Numbered from the stretch's first letter, positions 1-12,880 are shown. The stretch is 64,000 nucleotides of DNA from Ciona intestinalis (GCF_000224145.3 NW_004190365.2:1-64000), one strand, 5' to 3'. The notes: generated by a model from the sequence alone, not told the origin. Program-made: numbers and translations.

Positions 1-1493
1 ACACTCGGAAGGAATGAACACTACAGTAGATGCTAATCTTTATCAAGTAAGATTGTTACAACAATTCCTTTGCATTTATTTCAAAGACATGTAGAAGCAC
101 TGAAAAGTGCTTGGGGGACATAGCTGGCAACATTAGGCCCAGCAAAAAATAACTGGCAACACTGTAGGAGTGCACCAGCTAAACACGCAAACATTCATAC
201 TTAAACACTAAGCCTATAAACCACCTGAAACCGACATCCTTTGTCGGCGTCTTTGATCTTCTTTCTTCGCGCGTACCACCTATACTAAGCCTATACACAC
301 CTATAGTAGGCCTATACACACTTATAATTAGGCCTATACACACTTAAGCTTAAAAAAACCTCAAACCGGCATCCTTATATTGGCGTCGTCGTCTTTGTTC
401 TTCGTCTGTAAAACAAGCAGGTTTCGTTAATAAAGGGTGGGGTAAGACGGGACAGGTTTTCATTCTCCTGTTTCCCCCCATTTGGTAGTAAACAATATTT
501 TACAGAATTATATAACCTTATCTTCACATCTTTAAAATATTAATCGTTCAAAACACGATTAGGGGAATATTCATCTAATAGTTACAGCAGGTGCAAACAT
601 ATATAACACAAAAGCTGCGTATCTAAGGAAACGTGTATTTTAAATTACCTTGCGCCTTTTTTCGTCTTTGTCTAGTCTGTATAACAATAAATTTATTACG
701 TATTAATCAAATTGCTTATTACGTCAATAATCACCTTTTAGGCGGGAAGAAATCTTTTGCGATTCTTCTGTGACGTCACATACCCTTATTCTGAAAAATG
801 AAGTCAAAATGAAAACAACTAACATTATGATTTAACAAACAACTTACGAAGCAGGTTCTTCTGTTACGTCATCACTGCTTTTGTGACGTCACATCATCGA
901 TGTTTCTAGAAAAGAGCTAATGTACGTAATAATGCCAATTGTGATTTATACTTTACCAATTCTTTGATCTTCTTGCTTCGCGCTCATAGCGCAAATATAA
1001 TTAGAATATACAAGTAATGTGCCTTGCGTCGACGCAGAACGCGCATGGGGCCCCATGAAAAAAAACGCGAAACGCACGCGTAGAACAAAACGCATTGTGA
1101 CGTCACAAACTCCGTATGTGACGTAACTAGGCGTAATATTCGAGCATAGACGCGTATATCGCGAATAACGAGATTATGACGTAATGAATCGGTATTGTAA
1201 CGTAACGATTATAGCAAACGCAATGCCGCGAGTGACGTAATAAACACATGATGTAAAGATTAAAATTAGGCGAACGCCGCGGAGTGACGTCATAATGCGA
1301 GTAACGTAATAAAGAGATCGCTGGTACCTGTATCTAGAATGAAAGATAATGTTAATAATAATAACAGTTAAACACAAGGCACATTACTATGTTAGTATAA
1401 TATATGATATAAATATAGTTACTATATATAGTTAGTAGTGGTGCATATAATGGTTAGTAATATAATAGCAATGCAAGTAATCAAATACTTAAC
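1..1493. other. Non-coding left edge with repeat fragments
   Basis: No gene is visible here. Positions 190-420 hold short imperfect repeats: a unit around AGGCCTATACACAC recurs between about 285 and 345, and a longer segment with TTGGCGTC/TCGGCGTC recurs at about 225-260 and 355-400. Positions 435-575 resemble one end of the MITE-like family seen whole near 23.3 kb (GGGGTAAGACGGGACAGG, then TTTGGTAGTAAAC). The stretch 740-1300 is rich in CpG and in TGACGTCA sites. Confidence 0.5.
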
Positions 1494-1548
1494 TCAAGCC
1501 TTGTAGTAGGAACGCACATAATCCCAATCTGCTGGTGCTTCATCCAAA
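1494..1548 (-). CDS. Possible terminal exon (17 codons)
   Basis: On the minus strand an acceptor-like ACGCTGCAG is followed by a short open frame ending LDEAPADWDYVRSYYKA and a TGA stop. It could be a last exon of the glypican gene, because it lies downstream on the same strand, but its phase does not match the preceding visible exon. An exon hidden in the adjacent assembly gap would be needed. It shows no GPI-anchor signal. It may equally be chance or belong to a gene further left. Confidence 0.2.
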
Positions 1549-1568
1549 CTGCAGCGTGGTAAATAGGT

Positions 1569-1618
1569 NNNNNNNNNNNNNNNNNNNNNNNNNNNNNNNN
1601 NNNNNNNNNNNNNNNNNN
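1569..1618. other. Assembly gap (50 N)
   Basis: Exactly fifty undetermined bases, probably a default gap size, directly beside a short-period minisatellite. The true array is probably longer than shown. Confidence 0.95.
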
Positions 1619-2092
1619 ATCACACAATTATGACATCACACATTTATGACATCACATATTCTGACATCACGCATTATGACATCACACATTATGACATCAC
1701 ACATTATGACATCACACATTATGACATCACACATCATGACATCACACATTATGACATCACACATTATGACATCACACATTATGACATCACACATTATGAC
1801 ATCACACATTATGACATCACACATTAAGACATGACACATCATGACATCACACATTATGACACCACATATTCTGACATCACGCATTATGACATCACACATT
1901 AAGACATGACACATCATGACATCACACATTATGACACCACATATTCTGACATCACGCATTATGACATCACACATTATGACATCACACATTATGACATCAC
2001 ACATCATGACATCACACATCATGACATCACACATCATGACATCACACATTATGACATCACATATAATGACATCACACATTATGACATCACAC
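1619..2092. repeat. 15-bp minisatellite of the TGACATCA motif
   Basis: About thirty tandem copies of a 15-base unit, ACATTATGACATCAC, with a few variant units (TATTCTGACATCACG, TTAAGACATGACACA). It lies in the intron after the last clear glypican exon, and on the minus strand the first unit carries the splice donor itself (ACAG, then GTGTGATGTC). The open frames of up to 147 codons on both strands are a by-product of a period divisible by three and are not taken as genes. Confidence 0.95.
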
Positions 2093-5000
2093 CTGTATCA
2101 TCGTCCATTGTTCCATCCACACCCTTGTGCGCCACCTTGAGGATATTTATCGAGTTGCGTAAAACAGTGACCTCTGACCTCGTCACATGATCTGGTGTGA
2201 CCTTAAGTGACCTCAGCTCAGGGTTGGGGTCACTACAGGTCGCTGTGGGGTCAACCACTGTCTTTGAGTAACTGTGGATAACGAAGTGATCACTAATGGT
2301 AACGGGATCATTGTTGCCACCATTGTTACAATCATACATGTTATGACATCACAACCACATTATGACATCACACCCACATTATGACATCACAATACCTTCC
2401 ACGATCACTCCCCGTCCAGCAATCGTCGCTTCTCAAATTTCCGCACAAACTTCCCCCCATGTTCTCCCAGTGTTGCCGGGCAGTTTTCAGTGTTGAGCGA
2501 ACTTCACCCACAAGTGTTGCCAGGTTCGTACCAGCAGCTGTTGGCGACATCGAGTGGTCAACACCCTCGCTCTCCTCACGGTATTCGTTATCTGGGGTCA
2601 AAAGGTCAAAGTTGAAAGTAACCCAGCAAACTGCAGGTTCAACCCCCCCATCTCCCGCGTCACCCCCCCCTCCCCCTACCCCATAGTGTCATTAACATTC
2701 TAAACTCCCCCAATTTCAACCCACCATCCAATAAACCCCTACACCACCAGGACACTCCCTGGTCCCCCACCCCCCAACCACTTACTTGTCCTCCACGTAT
2801 CTACTCGAAGGTCTCAACATCCCTCGTTGGTCCATAGAAATATCACGCGACCTCTTGCGACCTCGACGCTTGCGATTCTGGAAATTAAAAGAATAAACAA
2901 CCAGAACAAAGTAGATCATCTGGGAATTGTTTAGTTTGTGATTATAAACGACCAACGTTTTGTCGGCCATACATCGAAGCATTATCATGGTGTGCTGTTA
3001 ACTGTCTTGTCCAAATACATATACTGCACAATGGTAGCTGCGACGTAGGTTTTCCCACGAAGCCACATTTATTCCCCCCAACAACAACGACCCCCCACCT
3101 TTTTAGTTGACCTTGACTTTCTCGACAGTGGGGAATCCCCGATCCAATTATCAGGGTCGGCTCCGTATCCTGCGAGGTCTTCGAACGATGATGGGCCCTG
3201 TGATGTCACAATAGGGGGTGTGATGTCATAATAAAGAAGAAAATGAATTAAAACACGAGGAGAAAGAACTAGCATCCAAACGACAGTCGTTAAAACACAA
3301 TGATACATTTTATGGACAATCCACAACGCTAAGCGGAAATCTATTTGTGTTGAATAAACATTCAAAATATATACGACCTAGTTACCTGGTATCCTGGGTA
3401 TAACGATGGGTAATGTACGGGGTAGCTCTCTTCTGCTCCGTGTGGTTGGGGGTAACTCATGGTTAGGGTAGGTAACGTAGCGTTGGGGTTGGATTTCGGT
3501 TTCCCACAAATTCCGAACACCTGGAGGGGAATACATAGATGTAACTTGTTGGTAAATATTGTAAAGTTTAATTGATTGGCGGCATAAAGTGGGGTATGGC
3601 ACATGAGGGGAAAGTAAAGGGAGTAAATACAACCTAATGTAATAGTTACCAAACAAGGGAGTGAATACAGTAAATGGAATAGTTGACATGATTATGAGGG
3701 AGTAAATACAAGTGAATGGAACAGCCATAATTACCGTTTTAGTGATGGCGACTTTATGTTCCTGGAACGTCATTATGGCTTCCGATATTTGCACATCGAT
3801 TGAACCCAACACGATCTCTATGTTGAACGAGCCTGATAGTTTTTCAAGCAGGGAATCCATCGTGTCTGAGTACATGTGAGGATTAAGAAACACAAAAATA
3901 AAAAAATATATAATCGCTTTAACAACCATTGATAAGGTGGCAAAACAACAGTTGTTGAACCGAGATATAATTATCACAATATTAGAGAACCACACCCACC
4001 TATATACTTCTTCCACACCCCCCCAACTTGTTGCAACGAACATAAACACCCTCGAACTACGTTGAGACAAAACCCGTCGCACTCTGGCGCCATCGTGCCA
4101 CCACAACGACCACAATACTTCATCCTCATGAGGGAGCTAGAGCATTCATCACTCAAAGATATCTAAACACAATGTTTGGTATTACAGAAACTATGTTATG
4201 TTGCGTGAATCTGGTCGTGATCTAGGGATCATATTGTTGGATGATTCTCATTGCATCATAACAGCATACACCAAGTGTTATTGAATATACAGCAAACAAA
4301 GTAAGTCCTGCAGATGTTGTACTGACAACCATAACACCCAATGCTTATGATGTTAGTTATTGCCAAAAGTTTACGACACCATTCGCTGAATTAGTTTAAT
4401 AATCATCGTAAGTTTTATATTTCATGTCGAAAACATTTTGTTACGTATTTAACATGTGACATCACAAAGGTTGATCATTGTTACATCATGACATTGAACA
4501 ATGGTCATCCATGATGTCATAATTACCTTTGATAGTTTCTTTATGACATCACTTCCTGTTTCCAACCCACGAACGAAAGCCCTCGATGCCACAAACGCTT
4601 GTTGCAACTATGATGTAATAATGCCATTGTTACATTATATGGAATCGTGAAAATTAATACGAGTTCAAAATCAAAGTAGATTGAATACACAGTAGCGCAA
4701 CTAACTTTGTGAGTCAAGTATTTGCAAAATAACTAGAATTCAAATATTTGTTGTAGCATTTTACACAAGAGGATAATATTATTTATTCCAATGGTTTAAT
4801 CTGAAGACATGTTACTATATTCCATACACAACAATATAACACCCCAGACCCCAGGCAACATAAACACATACCTGCATGGACAAACGATCGGGAATATCGG
4901 TGAACGGTCGGATCCTCCCCACATTCTCCCCGATGCACGCCATATACTCGTCGTCAAGCAAGTAAGATTTATTGAGAAGTTGAAACACCTTCAACATCAA

Positions 5001-8000
5001 TGAGGTGAAAAAGTTTTCCGAGATTTCTTCCACCATTAATGGTCCCCCACTGTGGATGGGTAGGGTGAATAAAAGTTATTTATCCTCGCATGGCGGGGCA
5101 ACGACAGTCGTTATAACACGGGTGTTCTGTTTCATACACCTCGTGTTCGCTTACAAGTTACCACGTATGTAACTCATTTACCCTCGCATGGCAACGACAG
5201 TCGTTATAACACGGGTGTTCTGTTTCATACACCTCATGTTCGCTTACAAGTTACCACGTATGTAACTTATTTATCTTCGCATGGCGGGGCATTAGGTGTC
5301 TTGCCCAATAACATGTACGCCCACAATGGTAGCATCGACGAGTCTTGAACCCATATCCTCAAACTAGCTAGGCAACTTTATATTGAACAACTTCAACCAA
5401 CCGATAATATTCTTCAAGTTCTTTAAAAAAAAACGAAAATATTTCCGAGTTGTCGATGTAAAGACTTCCGTATGTTTCGTAGAACAAAATGTCGAGTTGC
5501 GATTTTGATTGGTCGATTAACTCAATGAAGAACTCTGTGATGTCATAATGGTTATTATGATGTCATGGATGTGTTGGGATAAATAATTATGTTAATGTTA
5601 CACTTCTATCTTCTTTTATAAGTTTTTTATGTGAAAAACTTAAAGTTTCAAATTTAGTTTAATTTGGGATAAACAAAAATATTAAAACAACATAGAAATA
5701 ATATATCCCCCTTCATGGTCCAACGACCGCAAATATTTGTTTGTATAACCTCACAGTGGGTTGAATAATGGTGTATATGATGTCACAATACACCAGGCAA
5801 TATAATAGTAACATCACAATGGCCATTGAACACAATGTAACCAGTAGGAGGCCAGTGTTGACCAAACAAAAATAAATAATGGGGAACACTGAAGTAATAA
5901 AGGGCAAACAGATGAAGTAACTTGTTGTATGATAAGATGGTTATAACACTTGTAAAGGACATTGAATTAATTACATTGAATTAAGTGGGTTCTGCTTATG
6001 TTATCTTGTGGTAAAGGAAAATTAAATTAATTAAAACAAAGACGGAATTAGCGACAAAACAACTGTCGTTAAAATACGCTTTGGGTAAAAACTACTTGAA
6101 TAAAAATGTCAAATAAAAGCGTGGCTGTTAAACCCAACATACAGTTCAAATTATTCAAACCAACAAAACATGTTATTTGAAAAACTTTTCTTAGAACATC
6201 CACTTGTTGGAAAACAATGGAAACTATATAAGGTAATTCTAGAATAATGAAAGTTGAAAGCCTTTGTGACGTCACAACACGACGCCGGACGCCAAGTTAA
6301 GTGGAGCGTGACTAAAGTCAGTCAACCGTGAAATTGAAGCCACCGGTATAAAGTTCTTTGTTTCGTCACTATATCAGGTGATTGTTGCGTCATTACAAAA
6401 CACGAGGTATTGTTACGTCATAAACATAAACTGGAGATGTTTGAGTAAAATAATATTCACGATTGTTTGGTCATTTAGTTCGTGATTGTGACAACACAGC
6501 GACGCGTTATTACGTCACAAACAACGATTATCGGTTTCCGCTTTTTTTTAGGTCAGGAAACTGTGACGTAAAAGTAAAATTGTTTAAAATTATCTGGAAA
6601 CACTGGTTAAATAAATCGTGCAACACTGGTCCATTGTGACGACATGTGAGGGAACAATGGACGCGATTTGAGCGGAAAACTTCGCCCAAGAACCTTTTAG
6701 CGACAGTGTTACCGGGTTGGAAAGTTACCCATATATTTACATTGTTTTAATTTATTTAATTATTTATCAGGCAACACTGAGACGCGACCCCTCCCTAAAT
6801 ATCGCGGTACACGCGAATCGCGATTTCTCGCAACATATTTCGACGTCTGTTACAAACCAGTGTTTCTGACGTCACATGCGCCTGTTTTCTGCAAAGTCTG
6901 GCGGGATTTCGCAAACGCTTGTGACGTAACAATGCCAAGTGTTAGAACCTCGCAAATAACAAAGGAGTCGATCGATGGAACAAAAATAACAACGTTCACG
7001 TGGGTAGCGAACACGTTCCACAACTTGATTGACAGCCGCGTTTCCGCTGCACCAGGTGAGGATTATGACGTCACAATCGCCTTAAGCTGATTAGACGTTG
7101 TCGAATTTTCGCGGTTTCGCTGTTTAAGAATCGAACACAACAAACACTGCTTGTTACGTCACAATGTCAAATATAATGAATGTGACGTTAGCATTGGGTT
7201 TAAAGTATTCTCTTGTTACGTCACAATCATTACATATCCGGTAAATTAAAGCGCGCGAAACTTGTGTGACGTAACAATAGGACTTTGTTACGAAACAATG
7301 ACCCACGTGGTTGGATTTCCTTATTACGTCATAATCAAATCTTCCACGTTTCCGCATTTCTTATGACGCAACAATAAGATTTGTATTATGACGTAAGTTT
7401 GATAGACAACCATCGGTGATTATTTTAAAACAATGGGAAGTCGAAATTCATTGTAAACGTAACGTCGTCAATGTGACGTCACAACACAAACTACTAGCCA
7501 TGTTTAACAAAGTTAATTGTGACGTAATAACGTTATAGGAAACCAGTACCTGGGACGCCAAACTATCTGGTTCGTAGAATCAATCGCGCGTTTTAGAAAG
7601 TTTTAAAACGAAAGTTTCGAAACCAGAATATTCTGTACAACCACAAGTCTATGTTTGAGTCGATACAAAAACATCGTATGTGACGTCACAATATTGAAAC
7701 AAAAACGATTGTTGACGACTTCGAAACTTCGTGTGTGGGATTGATGACGTCACAAACACCTTTATGACACGAGAACACTTAAAAAGTAATTCAACCGTGA
7801 CCTCACCATACTATACGTCATATCCGGATTCCACGTGGTCGCTAAGGCGTATCGAACACGTGACGTCAAGTGGTCACGTGGCCGGATACTTTCCAATATT
7901 GTTACGTCACAAACGACACGTTATCGTTATACAAAGGTATCGTGACGTAACAATGTTTACGAAATGGTATTATGCGCTCATAATGAACATTCCTTTATTT

Positions 8001-9323
8001 CAAAGAATCGCGAATAACGCGAATCGCGTCGATCGTCTATTGTTTATAATCGATGATGGCGACGCAGCCTGGGGGGGATGAAGGGAAGTAATCGCGGCGT
8101 AGATAGGGTAATTGTAACGTCATAATCACCAATACTGTGTCATAATAAGGATGTAATATGACGTCATATAAGAGGGTAGGTGTCGCGTGTGTCCATCGGT
8201 GGAATATTTGTGATGTCATAATGATGTGTGTTGAGTGTTTGTGATGTCATAATACCCAACAATACTGCATGCACTTAGTGGTTTAAGGGGTTGGGGGTTA
8301 ATAGGGGGTGGTGGGGTAACATGGGTGGCGGGGTTATTATGGTTGGTGGGGTTAGTGGTGGGTAACATGGGGTTAGTTGGGTTCAATGGAGCCAACATAC
8401 CCCACATTCAACGAACCGTGTAAATTAAGTGAAAACAAAAACTTCAAATCACGAAAAACAAAGTTGGTTCTAAACAAAATGTCTTCCACAAAACAGAACC
8501 GACCTAGTACAGTATCATAACTTTACATAATATTTTATTAATTTATTTGAATAGGAAACCAAAGATCACATTAACTAAAACAACGAAGAGAAGGAAATTA
8601 GCAACGAAATTACAGTTGTTATAACATGCAACGGGTAAAAACTACCTAAGTAAAAATGTCAAATAAAAGCATGGCTGATAAACCCACAATACAGTATAAG
8701 TTAACTCATATTGAGTAGTAATGAAGTATGATAAAAAAATCAGTTAAAAAGTAAAAAACACTAAATTAGAATACTTACTGTCAAGGTTATCGTGCTTTGC
8801 TTTAAGTTCCCCCCCGACCTGTTCACCCCCTCTCAACACCCCTGCTTTCAAATCTTCTTCTACCTTTAAACGGAGGTTGCGTTCCATCTTCCCCGTACAA
8901 CAAGACGGCTCACGACAAACTTTACCATTAACCACTAAAAAAAAACCTTTTTTACAATTTTTAGGACAACCCATTAGTGACCACTGGAGTTGGAGCAATT
9001 GCTGTTAAGTGTCTTGCCCAAAGACACATCGCCCACAATGGTGACAACGAGTCTCGAACCCATACCCTCTGGTATACAGGTAAGCAAAAACTTACGTTTC
9101 CAAAACTTTGGTCAAAATTTCAAAAACTTTTTAGGGTTTATAACATTACATCACAGACCACATTATGACATCACAAACCTTCTACATCCAATGTTTCGTT
9201 AAAATTTTGTTGTCGATAAAATTCCAACACTTGGTGGCATCGCTGTGGTGGTGAGCTCCCTCTAGTGACCACTGTGACAGATATTCCGATAAAAACAACG
9301 AACAATTGATGAATAGAAACCAT
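2093..9323 (-). CDS. Glypican, heparan sulfate proteoglycan core protein
   Basis: Glypicans are GPI-linked core proteins that tune Wnt, Hedgehog, BMP and FGF signalling at the cell surface. Exons in transcript order: 9323-9179 (start MVSIHQLFVV, signal peptide), 8934-8779 (SCCTGKMERNL, the family's TCCT.EME motif), 5534-5402, 5049-4872, 4607-4527, 4162-4000 (YCGRCGG and further Cys), 3865-3735, 3520-3386, 3197-3099, 2877-2786, 2591-2396 (AAGTNLATLVGEV, then DDCWTGSDRGR, the CWNG.G.RY region), 2271-2093 (NPELRSLK). Most joins keep phase; the acceptor of the 2591-2396 exon does not and is uncertain. About 560 residues are visible. The 2877-2786 exon is very basic (RKRRGRKRSR) and could be a furin-type cleavage region. 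Ser-Gly attachment sites and the GPI signal are not seen, so the C-terminal exon(s) lie in the gap or outside the window. Confidence 0.92.
5072..5375 (-). repeat. tRNA-derived SINE family, tail duplicated
   Basis: Reverse-oriented copy within a glypican intron. Two adjacent copies of the tail (TCGCATGG, CGACAGTCGTTATAACA, TTACAAGTTACCACGTATGT) are followed by the inner part (GCCCACAATGGTAGCATCGA) and the B-box side of the tRNA-like head. Confidence 0.8.
6031..6145 (+). repeat. Dispersed repeat family B
   Basis: About 115 bases with GGGTAAAAACTACTTGAATA and AAATAAAAGCGTGGCTG, also found at about 8575, 32636 and 39693 (same strand) and 29944 and 61715 (reverse). No inverted ends or coding potential were seen; it is probably a short non-autonomous element. 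Confidence 0.75.
6200..8250. other. CpG-rich intronic block with many TGACGTCA sites
   Basis: This is the middle of glypican intron 2. Unlike the flanking exon-bearing parts it is rich in CpG, with a dozen or more TGACGT(CA) sites. Open frames of 60-116 codons occur (for example near 6860-7090 and 7731-8081), but none has recognisable domains, a signal for splicing into a gene, or consistent composition. It may be a regulatory block or an internal promoter. A G-rich stretch with several GGGG runs lies at about 8280-8400. Confidence 0.4.
8575..8700 (+). repeat. Dispersed repeat family B
   Basis: Second copy of the family at 6031, with GGGTAAAAACTACC and AAATAAAAGCATGGCTG, in the same glypican intron. 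Confidence 0.75.
8965..9085 (-). repeat. SINE fragment, reverse orientation
   Basis: Inner part of the SINE family (CCCATTAGTGACCACTGG, TTAAGTGTCTTGCCCAA, then GAGTCTCGAACCC as a reversed B box) in glypican intron 1, immediately upstream of exon 2. Confidence 0.75.
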
Positions 9324-9383
9324 TGTTTCCTCACAATGATACAACTGTGAGCCACAATGCCCACTGTGATTATAACAATTCAA

Positions 9384-10708
9384 CTTTTACAAACAAACTA
9401 AAATCTGGAAATAAATATATTTATATATGTATGGTACCTTACACCACAGTATACCCCATACACAGCACACCCCATACACAGCACACCACTAAACGCATAA
9501 CATCCATGTTTACTTAACACTTAAACAAACCTGGATTAATATTTAACGATAATCCAAACACCCAACGAGGCCGCATATTTTTGATGTGAACCAATCGAAC
9601 TACTACACTACTAACCCCTATAAACACAACACCATAACCCAGTACGCTTATAATTCCTAACCGGGTTTAAAATAGAACGTTTTGCGCAAAGACTTTTGCG
9701 GCGAGTTTTGGGCTAATTTAACAAAGTTAGTTTAATACGACTTTTCATCATAAACAATATATTGCATTCTTTCTAATCTAGCAATGAGCGTGGACCTTCC
9801 CGGCTACCTACGTTCCACAAACTTTCAATAACGTTCTTATTTATTCAACTTAAACAGCCTATTACGCGACTGTGGATCATTTACTTTAGTATTTTCGATA
9901 AAAATAAACTTTTTTCCGCTACATCTTGCCAATAATGTTAATTATATTTATATTAATACGTCATAATAGGCACATAATAAGCGTAACAACTGCTATAGTT
10001 CTAAAACGACATGAACTCAATGACGAAACAAACAAACAGATTTAAGAATTGAAGAACAATTGAATTAAAAAAAATCCCTTTTTCTCTCATTTTTTTCGCT
10101 GCTCACTAGAGCCCTCTAACGGATGAAAACTTCGAGAAATGTTTTGTTAAAAAAAAGTAACAACAACATTTATTCTCGTGTAACAACATAATGTTTTCAA
10201 CGCAAAAAAAACACCTACAGAATTTCATAAGCAGTAACTTGTAAGCGGGCACAAGATGTATAGAATAGAGCACCCGTGTTATAACGACTGTTGTTGGCCC
10301 GCCATGCGAGGATAAGAAGGTTTGATTTTTGTAAGCAAGCACGAGAGGTGTATGGAACAGAACACCTGTATTATACAAGACACTTAAGAGTAATTGCTCC
10401 ATTCAAATGGTCACTAATGTGTTGTCTGATTAATGGGTTGTCAGCCATACAGAAAAAAACAACAAGAAACATTTTGTTGAAATTTTGAACTGTATTTAAT
10501 CTCGAATAACAATATAAAAGTTTCAACGCAAATAACAAACATATACGAAAACAATCGCCCGCAAAGTTACATAGGTGGTAACTTGTAAGCGAACATGAGG
10601 TGTATAAAACAGAACACCCGTGTTATAACGACTGTCGTTGCCCCGCCATGCGAGGATAAATAAGTTACATATGTGGTAATACATACTTGGTAAAATAGGT
10701 TACATGCA
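9384..10708. other. Intergenic region between glypican and the 324-residue gene
   Basis: This AT-rich stretch between the glypican start and the 3' end of the next minus-strand gene contains no gene that can be supported. Positions about 10220-10445 and 10555-10680 are SINE pieces (TATAACGACTGTCGTTG, CCCGCCATGCGAGGATAA, GGTGGTAACTTGTAAGCG). A promoter for glypican should lie in 9324-9900, but no clear TATA element was picked out. Confidence 0.5.
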
Positions 10709-11994
10709 TCACGTAAACGCAGCAGTTACGACGCTTTCTTTAATTTCCGGTAAAACGAATCGAGTTCTTTCAACTTCTGACCTTCCACGTTGAAGTGTTT
10801 TCTCATCCAAATATTTTAAGTCTTTCAACCAACGCAGGATCCGAATAGTTTTGTCTCGTTTGGTGGCTTGTTCAGCGCCCGTGGTGGGGTCGGGTCGGAG
10901 GTAAACTTCTCTAAGAGGAAGATGGCTCAAGCTGACAATGTTGGGGTCGCATTTAGTGGCCAGGGCGGCCTCCAACGTCCCATGTGCGCCGTGTGCATCG
11001 TTGTGCATGCGTTTTCGAATCGCAGAAGCAGCATTGAGTCCTTTATTGAGGTCTACCGACTTTAGGGGGAAACTTGTTCCCGATTCCCTAACTGGGGTCG
11101 GTTCCTTTGGTTTTGGTTCGGGGGTTACCCGGTGAGGGGAGTTTTCTTGAGTTTCCGTTGAATTTGGACGAATTCGTTTCGTTGTTTGTTGAACGTCATG
11201 GAGCGAAACCTCAACTCGTTTGACCACTACCGGTTGTGGAATGGAAAATATTTCAACCGCGTGTGGACGCTGCTGAACTCGGTTGTGCTTCAGAGCTAAA
11301 AAGGCAAAAAACAAAGGTTATCGTGACGTAATCACCATGACGTCAACCACGCTTCTTTTTTTATTTGAATGAAAAATGTTTTCAACCATAAGCGTGTTTT
11401 AACAACTGGCGTTTTGTTGCCATACCTTGTATTAAACTATTTTATAATCGTCGCTATCGTAATCGAAGAGATAAATAAACTTAATATTATTATTCCCACC
11501 TGGTACAACGGATAGTTGAGGTAACTGTTGTTGATTTTTATGGTAGCGGCCTTCAGATGATGCTCTGTGACGTAGGGGGGGAAATATATGGAAGTCGGCC
11601 CCATAGTATGCCGCCATGGGGAAGCCCCGGAGTCGATTCCTTCCATAATACCTTGGGGTGTATGACGTATCTGCTCGGAGACCTGGGTGGGTGGGTGTAA
11701 GTTGCGTTTTATATAGGTGATTTGGACAAGCCGGTTTAGGCGGTAACAAACATGACGTAACAGACATTATTTATACGTAATAATACAACCTGTTGACGCA
11801 TGCTGGGATGGTAGATCGGTGAAATCTGGGCTCGCAGTTTTGTAGGGGAGGTGTACAGGTTCCTTCTTCGTTGATCGGTTGGAAGGGTATGGGTTAGAGT
11901 AAGAAGCTGGGGGGTTGGGGGTTGATGGAACTTTCTGGAAGCTTTGTAGACGCTGTTGGTGGACACGGGGGTCAGTTTGCTCGACAGCGGGCAT
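10709..11994 (-). CDS. Unrecognised 324-residue Pro/Gln/Tyr-rich protein
   Basis: Three exons keep one frame: 11994-11790, 11682-11500 and 11295-10709 (975 bases). The start MPAVEQTDPRVHQQ is chosen because an in-frame TAA lies just upstream, next to an acceptor-like TTTCCTCAG that could be a 5' UTR or spliced-leader site. No signal peptide, membrane segment or catalytic motif is visible. The first half is rich in Pro, Ser, Tyr and Gln (TASPDFTDLPSQHAS, YYGADFHIFPPL). The second half carries a charged segment that may be helical (IRILRWLKDLKYLDEKTL). Short aromatic-proline motifs of this kind occur in some microtubule-associated proteins, but that is only a guess. I do not recognise the family. 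Confidence 0.7.
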
Positions 11995-12754
11995 GGGGAT
12001 GGCTTGTATACGGACTTATATCTGAGGAAATGGGATTTTTAACGACCGTCGTTTTGCCGCTATATTCTGTTCTGTTTCTCAAATCTTCGCCACCTAATCG
12101 AAGTAAGAAATAAAGGTATCAATATAATTATTTGAATGAATGAATGTATTTTGTCTCTTTATAGGTCGAAGGTCATATACAACATCGTAAATTACGGGGA
12201 GTAACGGTAAAACAACAGTCGTTATAACACATTTAATGATAAAACAAAAAATTACAAAGCTGGTTCGATATACAGTTTGTTGCCCCGCGCTTAAACTATT
12301 CTAGTGTTATTTTTTTAGTACGCGTGCTTGCTGTTGATTGCATGATTATTCTTTGTGACATCACAATTAACTGATTTAATCTGCGAACTGTGACGTCATA
12401 ACAAACTCGCGACTGCAATTATGACGTTACTCAAAGTCCTGTCAATCATCCCTACATATGACGTATATACGCCATTCGGCAGCGGACATGGGGTCCTACA
12501 TTTATGCCCGCATTTAAAATCATGAAATAGTTATTCAATGTCTCCCCACACAGTGTTGGAGGGGGGTAAACAAAACACAATGGTTGGAGGGATTGTTGCT
12601 ACGTATCTTCTTACATTGGACACAAGGATTCATAAGAGACGTGTAATGTAATATCTTGTGGGTGTTTAAACTAAAGTAGGGTAGAAATCGTATATAAAAG
12701 GTAGTTTAAATATAGACATAACATTTTAACGCTTATATAATGCGCTGGGGTCTT

Positions 12755-12880
12755 TTATAACGACTGTCGTTGGCCAACCTCGCGAGGATAAACAAGTTAC
12801 ATTTATCCCAAGAGGGATTCGAACTCGGTACCTCCTAACTACCGCATTCCATACGGGTTTTTACTTTGATAATGCGCTTT
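12755..12880 (-). repeat. SINE copy with tRNA-like head
   Basis: Reads on the minus strand with a good B box (GAGTTCGAATCCC) near 12815-12830, and has the tail segment TATAACGACTGTCGTTGG on the plus side. It lies in the interval between the 324-residue gene and Mic60. It is scored as a SINE rather than a tRNA gene because the tail matches the dispersed family. Confidence 0.7.

Noticed and set aside
1630-2190. Open frames of 62-147 codons on both strands over the 15-bp minisatellite
   Set aside because: Periodic by-products of a repeat whose length is divisible by three; no start context or domain.
7731-8081. 116-codon plus-strand open frame in glypican intron 2
   Set aside because: It has no domain, is full of TGACGT motif copies, and has no splice partners; composition matches the surrounding CpG-rich non-coding block.
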